Positions 17,786-28,255 are shown, numbered from the stretch's first letter. The stretch: 64,000 nucleotides of DNA from Propionibacteriaceae bacterium (GCA_017306015.1 JAFKJK010000025.1:1-64000), one strand, 5' to 3'. The notes: a model not told the origin generated them from the sequence alone. Numbers and translations: made by a program.

Positions 17786-18461
17786 GGTTTCCGAACCGAT
17801 CCGGGTGGTGCTGGTGGACGACCAGCAACTGGTCAGCGCCGGGCTGGCGATGGTGATCGAAGCGCAGGCCGACATGGCCGTCGTCGGCCAGGCGGCGGAC
17901 GGAGCGGCCGCGGTCGACCTGCTGGGTGAGTTGGCTGCCGACGTCGTCCTGATGGACGTCCGGATGCCGCAGCTGGACGGCATCGAGGCCACCCGGCGGA
18001 TCCTGGCGGCCGCCGACGCGGCCGGTAGGACCGCGCCGAAGATCGTGATGCTGACCACCTACGACCTGGACGAGTACCTGCTGACGGCGATCCAGGCCGG
18101 GGCGTCCGGGTTCCTGCTGAAGAACGCACCTCCGGCCGACCTGCTGGCTGCGATCCGCACCGTCCATGTCGGGGACGCGGTGATCGCGCCGTCCGCCACC
18201 CGCCGCCTGCTCGACCACGTCGCGGCCGGGGGCCTCGTCCCCGCGGCGGAGGACCCCCGGCTGGAGCGCCTCACCGATCGCGAACGCGAGGTGCTCGGGC
18301 TGATCGCCCAGGGCCTGTCGAACGCCGAGATCGGCGCGAGCCTGTACCTGTCCGAGACCACGGTGAAGACCCACGTCCGGCACATCCTGACCAAGCTGGG
18401 CGTCCGCGACCGCGTCCAGGCCGTCGTCGCGGCGTACGAGACCGGCCTGGCGCGTCGCTGA
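17778..18461 (+). CDS. NarL/LuxR-type response regulator
   Basis: A 227-aa regulator. The receiver domain has D60 in VVLMDVRMP, and a LuxR-type helix-turn-helix lies at about residues 160-225 (LTDREREVLGLIAQGLSNAE, then TVKTHVRHILTKL). It is translationally coupled to the kinase. It ends 4 nt from the converging ABC permease gene, so it may control that transporter. Confidence 0.94.
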   Translation: MTEVSEPIRVVLVDDQQLVSAGLAMVIEAQADMAVVGQAADGAAAVDLLGELAADVVLMDVRMPQLDGIEATRRILAAADAAGRTAPKIVMLTTYDLDEYLLTAIQAGASGFLLKNAPPADLLAAIRTVHVGDAVIAPSATRRLLDHVAAGGLVPAAEDPRLERLTDREREVLGLIAQGLSNAEIGASLYLSETTVKTHVRHILTKLGVRDRVQAVVAAYETGLARR

Positions 18462-18465
18462 CCTC

Positions 18466-19737
18466 TCAGGCGACCCGGGTGCCCGGGGTGAGCTTGCGGT
18501 ACGGCACCGCGAGCCGCCGGACGGCGATCCAGAAGAAGACCGCACCCAGCAGGACGTGGAAGCCGAGGCCCCACGGCCACACCGGGGTTTCCACGTTCAC
18601 CGGAGGGATCTTCACCGGGCTGGTGTTGACCACGACACCGTTGCCGTTCTTCACGATGGCGTTGCCGTTGTCGTCCCACTCGACGGTGTAGCCCGGCAGG
18701 CTGGAGTAGTAGCTGGCGCACTCGTCGTACTCCAGGGTCGGCGGGATGCTCAGCTTGCGCACGCCCCACCGGATGCTCGCCAGCGGGTCCGAACTCAGGC
18801 TGGAGTAGCGGCTGAGGTCGGCGGACGCTCCCGGAGGCAGTGGCGCAGCGTCGGCGATGACGACGAACGGGTTGCCGACCAGCAGCCACCACACCCTGTC
18901 GTACCGCATCGTCGTGCTCTTCCGCTCGAACCAGGTGCACTTGTCGACCGGTGCGGGCGGCGGATCGGCGTCCGGATCCTTCTGGTACGCCTCCTCGGTC
19001 TGGCGGTTGTACTCGTCGAGTGTCTGCTCGGTCAGCCCCCACACCCGCTGGGTCGTCCGTTCGGCCGTCAGCGTCGTGGCCAGCCCGAAGACCAGCAGGG
19101 AGAGGACGGCCAGGAACACCACGCTCAGGTACGTCATCGCGGCCGCGCCGGCCGGACGGGAGATCAGCGCCGACCAGCCCAATCCGATCGCACAGACAAC
19201 GGCCACCTCGGCCAGCACGACCAGGAACACCACCAGCACCTGCCAGGCGGAGATGCTGCCCAGCAGCATCGACCACGCGATGAACGGGCTCGCCACCACC
19301 AGGAAGACCGCGGCGGTGCACCAGGCGGCGACGAGCTTGCCGGTGGCGAGGTCGACCGCGCTCAGCCGGGTCGCCTGCAAGGTGGCCAGAGTGCCCGCGC
19401 TGCGATCGCCGTTGATGGAGGTCGCGGTGAAGGCCGGGGCGATCATCAGGCCCATGCCGAGAACCAGGTAGGTGATCATCCCGAAGGCCATCGGTCCGGC
19501 GCGCGAACCGATCTCGTCGGCGGGCGGGTCGAACGGCGCGATCGCCGGGTCATGGATCACCATCGGGCCAGCTCCGTACGTCGTCAGAGCCGCCAGGATG
19601 ACCAGGGTGGTGATGCCGCCGATCAGCAGGAACCACGCGGCGAGCGCCCAGATCCAGCGCCGGGAGCGGATCCGCTGCTTCAGTTCCAGCTCGACGACGG
19701 TGCGGACGCCGTTCGCGGACAGTACCCAGGTGTTCAT
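18466..19737 (-). CDS. ABC-2 type transporter permease
   Basis: A 423-aa membrane protein. It has one N-terminal hydrophobic segment after a basic stretch (LKQRIRSRRWIW), four or five central segments, an extended outer loop with Cys residues at about 260-380, and a last membrane helix near 395. It fits the ABC-2 permease class with a large extracytoplasmic domain. Start ATG 19737 overlaps the ATPase stop by 4 nt; a longer ORF reading into the ATPase gene is a frame shadow. Substrate unknown. Confidence 0.85.
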   Translation of the reverse strand: MNTWVLSANGVRTVVELELKQRIRSRRWIWALAAWFLLIGGITTLVILAALTTYGAGPMVIHDPAIAPFDPPADEIGSRAGPMAFGMITYLVLGMGLMIAPAFTATSINGDRSAGTLATLQATRLSAVDLATGKLVAAWCTAAVFLVVASPFIAWSMLLGSISAWQVLVVFLVVLAEVAVVCAIGLGWSALISRPAGAAAMTYLSVVFLAVLSLLVFGLATTLTAERTTQRVWGLTEQTLDEYNRQTEEAYQKDPDADPPPAPVDKCTWFERKSTTMRYDRVWWLLVGNPFVVIADAAPLPPGASADLSRYSSLSSDPLASIRWGVRKLSIPPTLEYDECASYYSSLPGYTVEWDDNGNAIVKNGNGVVVNTSPVKIPPVNVETPVWPWGLGFHVLLGAVFFWIAVRRLAVPYRKLTPGTRVA

Positions 19738-20699
19738 GTCCGCTCCTCGTTCAGCGCCAGGTAGGTCTCCTCCAGGCGTCCGGAGATCGGCGCGATGGTG
19801 TGCAGGTCCACCCCGGCTCCGACCGCGGCCCGGATCAACTGGGACGCCGAGGCGTAGTCGGCCAGCGAGATGGTGACCTCCGCCGTCCCGGGACCGGCCG
19901 TCCAGGGGATACCGGCGCCGTCGAGGAAGGCCCGCAGGCCGGACGGATCCAGCGCCTCCAGCCGCCACCCGCGAGATGCGACGGCCGGCTGTGCCGTCAA
20001 GGCGGCGTCCACCGTCCGTCCGCGGGACAGGAACACGGCGTGGTCGTACAGCTCCTCGAGTTCGCTGAGCACATGGGACGAGACCAGGACGGTCTTGCCC
20101 GCGTCGGCGAGGCTGCGGAGCAGGTCCCGCAGCTCGATCCGCGACCGCGGGTCGAGGCCGGACGCGGGCTCGTCCAGCAGGATCACCGCTGGATCGTGCA
20201 CCAGCGCCCGCGCCAGCCCGAGGCGCTGCTTCTGCCCGCGGCTCAGCACCCGGGCGGGACGGTCGGCGAACTCGGCGAGGTGCAACTGGTCCAGCAGGTC
20301 GGCGACCCGGCCGGGCGACGTCGCCCGGCTGATGCCGTACGCGTGCGCGAACGTGCTCAGGATCTCGGTGCAGGTGAGCGCGTCCCAGGTGCCGAAGGCG
20401 TCCGGCATCCAGCCGACGACCGAGCGTGCGGCCAGGCTCTCCGACACCACGTCGAAGCCGCCGACCCGGGCCTCCCCCTGGTCGGGCGCGAGCAGCCCGG
20501 CCAGGATCAGCAGCAGGGTGGTCTTGCCGGAGCCGTTGGGGCCGATCAGCGCGGTGACCGCCCCGGACGGAGCGGTGAAGCTGATGCCGTCCACGGCGCG
20601 CACCTCGCCGAAGGCGCGACGCAGACCGTGTGCCTCGATACCGGGGGAAGCCGGGGACGCGGCCAGCGGCTCGTCGACGGCGATCGGAACAGCGCTCAT
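19734..20699 (-). CDS. ABC transporter ATP-binding protein
   Basis: A 321-aa ATPase. Walker A GPNGSGKT lies at residues 53-60, the signature LSRGQKQR near 152, Walker B VILLDEPASG near 171, and the switch His in VLVSSHVLSE. An added C-terminal domain of about 90 residues is typical of drug- or antibiotic-export ABC-2 systems. The ATG start follows TAGCCT (minus strand, 20706-20711) by 6 nt, so it is probably leaderless. It pairs with the permease downstream. Confidence 0.94.
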   Translation of the reverse strand: MSAVPIAVDEPLAASPASPGIEAHGLRRAFGEVRAVDGISFTAPSGAVTALIGPNGSGKTTLLLILAGLLAPDQGEARVGGFDVVSESLAARSVVGWMPDAFGTWDALTCTEILSTFAHAYGISRATSPGRVADLLDQLHLAEFADRPARVLSRGQKQRLGLARALVHDPAVILLDEPASGLDPRSRIELRDLLRSLADAGKTVLVSSHVLSELEELYDHAVFLSRGRTVDAALTAQPAVASRGWRLEALDPSGLRAFLDGAGIPWTAGPGTAEVTISLADYASASQLIRAAVGAGVDLHTIAPISGRLEETYLALNEERT

Positions 20700-20788
20700 G
20701 ATCGAAGGCTATGGGCCCTCGGTGGACGCTGCGTCCTCCCGGCGGGCGCGCCGTATCGTCCGGGAGGATGAGGTTCTAGCATGTGGGC

Positions 20789-21289
20789 ATGCTGATCGTC
20801 ACCACGAACGACATCCCGGGCTACCGCATCGTCGCCGTCCTGGGCGAGGTCATGGGCATGACCGTCCGGTCCGCCAACATCGGCGCCAACTTCGTCGCGG
20901 GCATCCGCGCGATCGGAGGCGGCGAGGTCAACGAGTACACCAAGCTCGTCTACGAGTCCCGCCAGCAGGTGATGGAGCGGATGTGGGGCGACGCGGTCGG
21001 CCGCGGCGCCAACGGCATCGTGGCGATGCGCTTCGACACCGGCGACATCGCCCAGGCGTTCAGCGAGGTCTGCGCGTACGGCACCGCGGTCGTCGTCGAG
21101 CCGATCCCCGAGGGCGAGCCGGGCGCGACGAAGCAGTCGATCTCGGTGCTCGCGCAGGCCGCGCAGGCCGCCCAGCAGCCCCAGCCGCCGCAGCAGGCGC
21201 CCTACCAGCAGCCGGTTCCCCCGCAGCCCCAGCAGTACCAGCAGCAGCCGCCGGGCTACCAGCAGCAGTACCAGCAGCCCCAGCGGTAG
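20789..21289 (+). CDS. YbjQ (UPF0145) family protein with Gln/Pro-rich tail
   Basis: A 166-aa protein. Residues 1-110 match the YbjQ/UPF0145 family (MLIVTTNDIPGYRIVAVLGE, GGEVNEYTKL, ANGIVAMRFDT), small pentamer-forming proteins of unknown role. The last 50 residues are a low-complexity tail dominated by Gln, Pro and Tyr (repeated QQPQP and QYQQQP), probably disordered. ATG 20789 is preferred over GTG 20783 because TAGCAT (20777-20782) ends 6 nt upstream of it. Confidence 0.88.
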   Translation: MLIVTTNDIPGYRIVAVLGEVMGMTVRSANIGANFVAGIRAIGGGEVNEYTKLVYESRQQVMERMWGDAVGRGANGIVAMRFDTGDIAQAFSEVCAYGTAVVVEPIPEGEPGATKQSISVLAQAAQAAQQPQPPQQAPYQQPVPPQPQQYQQQPPGYQQQYQQPQR

Positions 21290-21294
21290 CTGCC

Positions 21295-21645
21295 GTGCGC
21301 ACGCGGACGGTGAGCACGCTGGCGATCGACGCGGTCGTCGTGGTCGTCTTCGCCGCCATCGGACGGGCCAGTCACGGCGAAGACCTCGGCCCGGCGGGAA
21401 TCGCCACCACTGCGTGGCCATTCCTGGTCGCCGTGGTGGTCGGCTCGCTCCTCGGCAGCCGGCTCGGCGGGGACCAGTGGTGGCGGCAGGGCCTGATCGT
21501 GTGGCTGGTCACGGCGGTCGGTGGGATGCTGCTCCGGGTTGCGTCCGGGACGTCGGCGGCTCCCGGGTTCATCGCCGTCGGCTCCGTCTTCCTGGCCGTG
21601 TTCCTCTTCGGCTGGCGCTTCCTCGCCCGGCGTCGCCCGGCCTGA
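21295..21645 (+). CDS. DUF3054 membrane protein
   Basis: A 116-aa protein with four hydrophobic segments. It carries the DUF3054 signature: AIDAVVVVVFAAIGRASHGE at the N-terminus and TTAWPFLVAVVVGSLLGSRL in the middle. Function unknown in the family. GTG 21295 lies 5 nt after the ybjQ-like stop, so the two are cotranscribed. A much longer in-frame reading through the ABC ATPase region is a shadow. Confidence 0.85.
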   Translation: MRTRTVSTLAIDAVVVVVFAAIGRASHGEDLGPAGIATTAWPFLVAVVVGSLLGSRLGGDQWWRQGLIVWLVTAVGGMLLRVASGTSAAPGFIAVGSVFLAVFLFGWRFLARRRPA

Positions 21646-21672
21646 CCGCCAGGACGGGAGCACCGCCACGGA

Positions 21673-22848
21673 TCAGGAGTCCACAGGCCCCAACCGGAAG
21701 CTCGCCATCGTGGCGTGGGCCGACTCGGCGTCGGACGGGTGGAACAGGCCGGCCAGCACGTCCCGGTAGAGCCGGGAGAGTTCGCTGGTGCTGAAGTAGG
21801 ACGATCCGCCCGTGCTCCGGATCGCCTGCTCGACCACGTACTTCGCGGTCTCGGTCGAGCGGAACTTCACCCCCGACAGCAGCGAGAACCAGCGGGCTCC
21901 GCGATCGGCGACGGCGTCCACGTCGCGGGCGAGGCTGAGGATCTGTGGCTCCAGCGCGTCCAGCGCCAAAGCCGCGTCCGCGATCCGCCAGCGGATGTCG
22001 GGGTCCTGGGAGTAGGTCGTGCCGAGCTTCTTCGAGCGACGGGTCTGCACGGTCTCCACGGCGACGGCCAGGGCCCGCTGGGCGAGGCCGTGGTAGACCG
22101 ACGCCAGCAGCAACTCGAAGACCGAGAAGATCCCGAAGACGATCGGGTCGGGGTTCGGCCCGGGGTCGACCCGCCGGACGATCCGCTCGGCCGGCACCGG
22201 CGCAGCGTTCAGGACGGTGGTGCGACTCTGGCTGGCGCGCATGCCCAGGGCGTCCCAGTCGTCCCTGGTCTGGACGGTGTCGCCGGCCTCGGCGCGGTCG
22301 ACGAAGCCGTAGACCAGCTTGGGCGCGTCCGGGGAGGTCGTGTCGAGCCCGTGCAGGCCGAGCTTCGTCCACGCCGGAGCGAGCGAGGTGAAGATCTTCG
22401 TGCCGGTGAAGGTGTAGCCACCCGAGCCGTCCGGGACGGCGTCGGTGTCGCTGCCGAATAGGACGAGGTCGTTGCCGGCCTCGCTGATCCCGAACGCGAA
22501 CACCTCGCCGGCAGCCGCACCGATCTGGACGAAGCTCAGCGCGTCCACACCGCGGTCGCGCATCACCTTGGCCACGCCCGTCCACACCAGGTGCATGTTG
22601 ACCGCCAGCGCCGTCGCCGGAGCCGCGGTCGCCAGCCGCGCCTGGAGCTGGGTCGCCTCGGCCAGGCCGAGCCCGAGTCCGCCGCGGTCGGACGGGACCA
22701 GCACCTTCAGGTAGCCGGCCTGTTGGAGGTCGGCGAGGTCCTCGTCGAAGAAGCCGTTGGCCGCGTCCGTCGCCGCCGCGCGGGAGCGGATCCGCTCCAG
22801 CAGCTCGTCGGGCAGGATGTAGTCGGGACGGAAGGTGTCAGCACTCAT
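21673..22848 (-). CDS. acyl-CoA dehydrogenase family protein
   Basis: A 391-aa flavoprotein of the acyl-CoA dehydrogenase superfamily: an alpha N-domain, a beta-barrel with FAFGISEAGNDLVLFG and YTFTGTKIFTS, and a C-terminal helical domain ending in RSTGGSSYFSTSELSRLYRD. The usual catalytic glutamate context is not evident and the C-terminus resembles the SfnB/DszC-like branch, so it may be a flavin-dependent oxidoreductase rather than a beta-oxidation enzyme. GGAGCG precedes the ATG. It stands alone. Confidence 0.82.
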   Translation of the reverse strand: MSADTFRPDYILPDELLERIRSRAAATDAANGFFDEDLADLQQAGYLKVLVPSDRGGLGLGLAEATQLQARLATAAPATALAVNMHLVWTGVAKVMRDRGVDALSFVQIGAAAGEVFAFGISEAGNDLVLFGSDTDAVPDGSGGYTFTGTKIFTSLAPAWTKLGLHGLDTTSPDAPKLVYGFVDRAEAGDTVQTRDDWDALGMRASQSRTTVLNAAPVPAERIVRRVDPGPNPDPIVFGIFSVFELLLASVYHGLAQRALAVAVETVQTRRSKKLGTTYSQDPDIRWRIADAALALDALEPQILSLARDVDAVADRGARWFSLLSGVKFRSTETAKYVVEQAIRSTGGSSYFSTSELSRLYRDVLAGLFHPSDAESAHATMASFRLGPVDS

Positions 22849-22900
22849 CGCTCCATGGTGCCATCGACGGGTTGTCGGTGACGGGGGCTAGATTCGGCGC

Positions 22901-23797
22901 ATGCCAACGGTTGCTGACTTCGCCCGCCAATCCCCGTACTCCGATCCCGGGGAGTATCGGGCACTGCTGGCCGGCTTGCCCACGGGACTGGACGATGTCT
23001 GCGCGGTGGCCCGGAACGTGATCGCCCACTACCGCGCCGAGCTCCCCGACCTGTCTGCCGACCGGCACGGCGAGATCGACAGCCGCTGGCTGCGGCGGAT
23101 CCTGGCCGTCGACCAGTCGCGGCACCCGGTCGCGCTGGCCGAACCCCGCGAGCTCGGCAGCCGGGTGGCCGGCTGCTGCCGCGACCACTCGCTCTTCCTC
23201 ACCTCCGCTTTGCGCGAGCGCGGCGTCCCCGCCCGCAACGTCATCGGCTTCGCCGGCTACTTCGAGCCGCCGTGGCACCACGACCACGTGGTCACCGAGT
23301 ATTGGGACGGCACCCGCTGGGTCAGCGTGGACGCCGAGCTCACCCCTGGCGACTTCCCCTTCGACGTCCGGGATCTGCCGCGGGGCCCGGGGGCGGTCTT
23401 CGAGACCGCCGCCGAGGTCTGGCGGGGCCACCGGGCGGGCACCCTGGACGCCGACCAGTACGGTGTCGAACCCAGTGCGCCACCGCCGGTACGCGGCCCG
23501 GAGTTCGTCGGCGGCTACGTGGTCTTCCAGGTTGCCCATCGCTACGGCGACGAACTGCTGCTGTGGGACGAGTGGCTGCCCCAGCCCTCCCCCGAACTGC
23601 TGGACCGGCTGGCCGACCTGCTGATCCGTGCGGACGCGGGCGAGGCGGCGGCCGAGGACGAGCTGTGGCAGTGGTACCACTCCGATCCCAGCCTGCGGCC
23701 CGGCCGGACGGTGACCCGCTACTCCCCCTACGGAGAGCCGCCGGTCACCGACCGGCTCGACGACGGGCAGTCGAGGGTCATCGATCAGTCGTCGTAG
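22901..23797 (+). CDS. transglutaminase-like domain protein
   Basis: A 298-aa protein with a transglutaminase/cysteine-protease-like core: Cys in AGCCRDHSLFLTSALRERGV near residue 92, His in WHHDHVVTEYW near 128, and Asp in WVSVDAEL near 143. This triad order supports a papain-like fold. The substrate is unknown. ATG 22901 follows TAGATT (22889-22894) by 6 nt, a leaderless start. Its 3' end overlaps the converging RTX-repeat gene by 13 nt. Confidence 0.82.
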   Translation: MPTVADFARQSPYSDPGEYRALLAGLPTGLDDVCAVARNVIAHYRAELPDLSADRHGEIDSRWLRRILAVDQSRHPVALAEPRELGSRVAGCCRDHSLFLTSALRERGVPARNVIGFAGYFEPPWHHDHVVTEYWDGTRWVSVDAELTPGDFPFDVRDLPRGPGAVFETAAEVWRGHRAGTLDADQYGVEPSAPPPVRGPEFVGGYVVFQVAHRYGDELLLWDEWLPQPSPELLDRLADLLIRADAGEAAAEDELWQWYHSDPSLRPGRTVTRYSPYGEPPVTDRLDDGQSRVIDQSS

Positions 23798-24330
23798 CCG
23801 TAGCGATCCTCCCAGCGGTCCTCCACCGGGTCGGACGCGTACCGCTGCCGCAGGATGTCCGCACCGGAGCCGCCGCTGAGCCGGTCGCTGCCGCTGCCGC
23901 CTTCGAGCAGGTCGTGGCCCGACTGGCCGTACAGCCTGTCGTTGCCCGACTCGCCCTCGAGGTGGTCGTTGCCCGAGCCGCCGTAGAGGGTGTCCCTGCC
24001 GGACCCGCCCTCGATGGTGTCCTTGCCGGCACCGCCGCTGATCCAGTCGTTGCCCGAGCCGCCGTCCACCTCGTCGTGGCCGTCCCCGGCACAGATGATG
24101 TCGTCGCCGCCGTTGCCGTCGATGTCGTCGTTGCCAGCCAGCGCGACGATCACGTCCCGGCCGCTGGTGCCCTCGATGTCGTCGGGGCCGTTGGTTCCGA
24201 CGATCGTCGCGGTGTAGCCGTGGCAGGTGGGGGTGGCCGCCTGGGCGGCGGGCGCGCCCACCAGGGCGAGGCCGACACCGGCGCCCACGGTCGCCAGTGC
24301 GGTCAAGGTGGTACGGAACAGTCTGGTCAT
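23785..24330 (-). CDS. secreted RTX-type calcium-binding repeat protein
   Basis: A 181-aa protein with a Sec signal peptide (residues 1-31, ending in APAAQAAT). It then has about ten nine-residue repeats of the GGxGxDxxx type between residues 45 and 160 (GGSGNDWIS, GGAGKDTIE, GGSGRDTLY, GGSGSDRLS), which form a calcium-binding beta-roll in known RTX proteins. It has no enzymatic domain and is small, so it may be a surface or matrix protein. AGGAGGAC directly precedes ATG 24330. Confidence 0.9.
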   Translation of the reverse strand: MTRLFRTTLTALATVGAGVGLALVGAPAAQAATPTCHGYTATIVGTNGPDDIEGTSGRDVIVALAGNDDIDGNGGDDIICAGDGHDEVDGGSGNDWISGGAGKDTIEGGSGRDTLYGGSGNDHLEGESGNDRLYGQSGHDLLEGGSGSDRLSGGSGADILRQRYASDPVEDRWEDRYGYDD

Positions 24331-24431
24331 GTCGTCCTCCTGCGGAAGTGGTTCGTGAGCACGATCAGACCGGCCGCTGGTGAAGGGTGGGTGAGTGGTC
24401 GATGAGACTCTCCTCATCCCATCTGGACGCA

Positions 24432-24466
24432 CAGCGGGCCCCCACCGCGAAGGTGGGGGCCCGCTG
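24432..24466 (-). terminator. groEL transcription terminator
   Basis: A perfect 15-bp GC-rich stem (24432-24446 with 24452-24466) and a 5-nt loop, located 11 nt after the groEL stop. It has no U-tract, but its strength and position make it the likely end of the groES-groEL transcript. Confidence 0.85.
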
Positions 24467-24477
24467 AGGGGGTCAGC

Positions 24478-26082
<1,605 letters not shown>

Positions 26083-26092
26083 GTCTTGTTCC

Positions 26093-26389
26093 TTACTTGG
26101 TGACGACCGCGAGGATGTCGCGGGCGTTCAGCAGGAGGTAGTCGGTTCCGTCGTACTTGACCTCGGTGCCGCCGTACTTGCTGAAGATGACGATGTCGCC
26201 CTCGGCGACGTCCAGCGGGACGCGGTTGCCGTTGTCGTCGATGCGGCCGGGACCGGTGGCGAGCACCTTGCCCTCCTGCGGCTTCTCCTTGGCGGTGTCG
26301 GGGATGACCAGCCCGGAAGCGGTGGTCTGCTCGGCTTCCAGCGGCTGGACGAGGACGCGGTCCTCGAGCGGCTTGATCGTGACTGCCAC
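26093..26389 (-). CDS. groES: co-chaperonin GroES (10 kDa)
   Basis: A 98-aa co-chaperonin capping GroEL. It shows IKPLEDRVLVQPLEAEQTTA, the mobile loop region SGLVIPDTAKEKPQ, and the C-terminal LLLNARDILAVV. GTG 26389 gives the family N-terminus (VTIKPLEDR), with AAAGGGTTT upstream. It is the first gene of the operon, with a promoter flanked by two CIRCE boxes about 90-160 nt upstream. Confidence 0.96.
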   Translation of the reverse strand: MAVTIKPLEDRVLVQPLEAEQTTASGLVIPDTAKEKPQEGKVLATGPGRIDDNGNRVPLDVAEGDIVIFSKYGGTEVKYDGTDYLLLNARDILAVVTK

Positions 26390-26478
26390 GTCAAAACCCT
26401 TTCCTTCATGCGGGCGCGGACGCCCTGTACGGTCAGTGTTCGGGGCCTCGGCGTCGGAGCTGCTGCCGCCGGAGGCTG

Positions 26479-26505
26479 TTGGCACCCTCATGGTGAGAGT
26501 GCTAA
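26479..26505. promoter_or_regulatory. CIRCE element 1 (HrcA site)
   Basis: TTGGCACCC, a 9-nt spacer, then GAGTGCTAA. The right arm is perfect and the left arm matches 7 of 9 consensus positions (TTAGCACTC). It lies downstream of the groES -10 box. HrcA binding here would repress the operon without heat stress. Confidence 0.9.
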
Positions 26506-26510
26506 CGCTG

Positions 26511-26540
26511 AATCTATCGCGGCCTTAGCACTCGATCAAG
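26511..26540 (-). promoter_or_regulatory. groES-groEL promoter
   Basis: On the minus strand, -35 CTTGAT (26535-26540) and -10 TAGATT (26511-26516) are separated by 18 bp. This vegetative-type promoter is bracketed by the two CIRCE elements, and its -35 box lies inside the upper one. Confidence 0.7.
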
Positions 26541-26551
26541 CCGAGTGCCAG
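26525..26551. promoter_or_regulatory. CIRCE element 2 (HrcA site)
   Basis: TTAGCACTC, a 9-nt spacer, then GAGTGCCAG. The left arm is perfect and the right arm matches 7 of 9. Its spacer contains the groES -35 box, so bound HrcA would block RNA polymerase directly. Confidence 0.9.
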
Positions 26552-26630
26552 AGCAGTCGGTGTGCGGGTGCTCGCCAGACCCCGGGTTCGGCGGATGGAG
26601 GCACAACGCGCGGAGGGCCACGGGAAGGGA

Positions 26631-27797
26631 TCAGGCGGACGCGAGCCGGACGCGCTGGGCCACCAGAGCCCTGCTCCCGGCGTCGGTGGGAGTCAGGACG
26701 ATGGTCGCCGAGCGCCGTCCCTTCGGCTTCAGCCGCCGCCTGAGCACGGCCGGGTCGACGTCGAGGCCGCGCACCTTGATCTCAATCGTGCCGATCCCGT
26801 TGTCGCGGATCCAGGCTCGGAGCGTCCGCTCGTCGAAGGGCAGGACGTCCAGCACCTCGAAGGCGGTGGCGAAGGGGGTGATCGCGAGTGCGTCCGCTGC
26901 CAGGTAGGCCACCCGCGGGGCGAGCGCATGAGCGCCCAGCTGCTCGGCGAATGTCGCGATCGCGCCGGCTCGGATCACCGCCGGATCGGGCTCGTAGAGG
27001 TAGCGGGAAACCGGACCGGTGGGCGGCTCGGCGCGGACTCCGGCGTCCAGTTCGTCCCCGGAGGGCAGCAGCAGCGCCGTCCGCGAACCCGGGACGCCGA
27101 CGCCGGACCACAGCGACGTCTCCACCAGATCGCCACGATGGCTGACCCAGACTGCAGCCAGATCAGACGGGACGATGGCCGACGGCAGTCCGGGGGCGGC
27201 CTTGATGCAGCCCACACGTCCGTCCAGCAGGCCGGTGGCGAAGTCCCACGACGGCGAGAGATCCTCCACGCGCCAGGTCCGCCCGGACGCCGTCCGCCTG
27301 GCCGGATCGAGGAACACCGCCGTCCCATCTGCGAGGAACCCCTGGGCGATTTCGGTCGCGTCCCCGACGACGACGGGCCGGCCCAGGTTGGCCTCGGCCA
27401 GGACCGCAGTCACCGCATCTGCTTCGACCGCGACCACGTCCAGGCCGACGTCGGCGAAGGCGAGCGCGTCCGCACCGATGCCGCAGCCGAGGTCGACGAT
27501 GCTCGTCGCCCTGGCGGCCGCGAACCGCTCGGCGCGCCAGCGGGCCACGTCCGCACGGGTGGCCTGCTCCAGCCCGTCCGGGGTGAAGAACAGGCGCGAC
27601 GCCCGCTCGCCGAACTTCGCCACCGCCTTGCGGCGCAGCGCGACCTGGGTGAGCACGGCGGCGGCCCGGTCCGGAGGGACCAGCCGCCGCAACCGTTCGC
27701 CGGCCCCGAGCGAGTCAGGGTTGTCCTCCGCTGCGGCGGCGGCAAGCACCGGTCCCGCGTCGGGCGAGACCAGCCAGGCGGCGAGTTCGGGGGTCAC
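26631..27797 (-). CDS. class I SAM-dependent methyltransferase with THUMP-like domain
   Basis: A 388-aa protein. A SAM-binding motif lies near residue 100 (SIVDLGCGIGADALAFA), an FLDPARR motif near 162, and a C-terminal THUMP-like RNA-binding segment at about 315-388 (IEIKVRGLDVDPAVLRRRLK). This layout points to a nucleic-acid, probably RNA, methyltransferase; the target is not known. GTG 27797 follows TAGGTT (minus strand, 27804-27809) by 6 nt, a leaderless start. Confidence 0.85.
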   Translation of the reverse strand: MTPELAAWLVSPDAGPVLAAAAAEDNPDSLGAGERLRRLVPPDRAAAVLTQVALRRKAVAKFGERASRLFFTPDGLEQATRADVARWRAERFAAARATSIVDLGCGIGADALAFADVGLDVVAVEADAVTAVLAEANLGRPVVVGDATEIAQGFLADGTAVFLDPARRTASGRTWRVEDLSPSWDFATGLLDGRVGCIKAAPGLPSAIVPSDLAAVWVSHRGDLVETSLWSGVGVPGSRTALLLPSGDELDAGVRAEPPTGPVSRYLYEPDPAVIRAGAIATFAEQLGAHALAPRVAYLAADALAITPFATAFEVLDVLPFDERTLRAWIRDNGIGTIEIKVRGLDVDPAVLRRRLKPKGRRSATIVLTPTDAGSRALVAQRVRLASA

Positions 27798-27953
27798 GCG
27801 GTCAACCTAGCGCGGCTCGACCCGCGACCGGCTGACAGGATTCGCCCACTCGATGCCTCCTGAGCCCCGAAATCGGCCCGCTGACGCAACGAGCGTGCAA
27901 ATCCGATCACCAAGTGCGGCGACCTGACGCGTCGGCGTCCCTATGATCAGGCC

Positions 27954-28241
27954 ATGAAGATCATCTCCAAGGTGACGCTGTGGCTCGGCATCCTGCTCGT
28001 GGTGGTCGGTCTCGGCGCGGCGGTCTGGGCCGGCTGGATCTCCTACACCCAGTGGCTGGCCCTGAATGCGCTCCGCAGCTCACCGGTGGACACCGCCACC
28101 CTCCAGCTGCTCGTCGGCGGTGCCGGGCTGCTCATCGGAGGCTTCCTGGTCGGTCTCGGCATCGGCGTCACGCCGAAGACGCCCAAGATGACCGAGCCCG
28201 GGTCCGCGGCCGCGAGGCCCGTCGAGCCGCCAGCCGCCTGA
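27954..28241 (+). CDS. small membrane protein, unknown function
   Basis: A 95-aa protein with two hydrophobic segments (about residues 7-29 and 48-70) and a hydrophilic Pro/Ala tail ending in ARPVEPPAA. I recognise no family. ATG 27954 follows TATGAT (27942-27947) by 6 nt, so it is probably leaderless. A nested palindrome lies between its stop and the converging NUDIX gene. Confidence 0.7.
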   Translation: MKIISKVTLWLGILLVVVGLGAAVWAGWISYTQWLALNALRSSPVDTATLQLLVGGAGLLIGGFLVGLGIGVTPKTPKMTEPGSAAARPVEPPAA

Positions 28242-28255
28242 GCCTGGCTCCTTGC

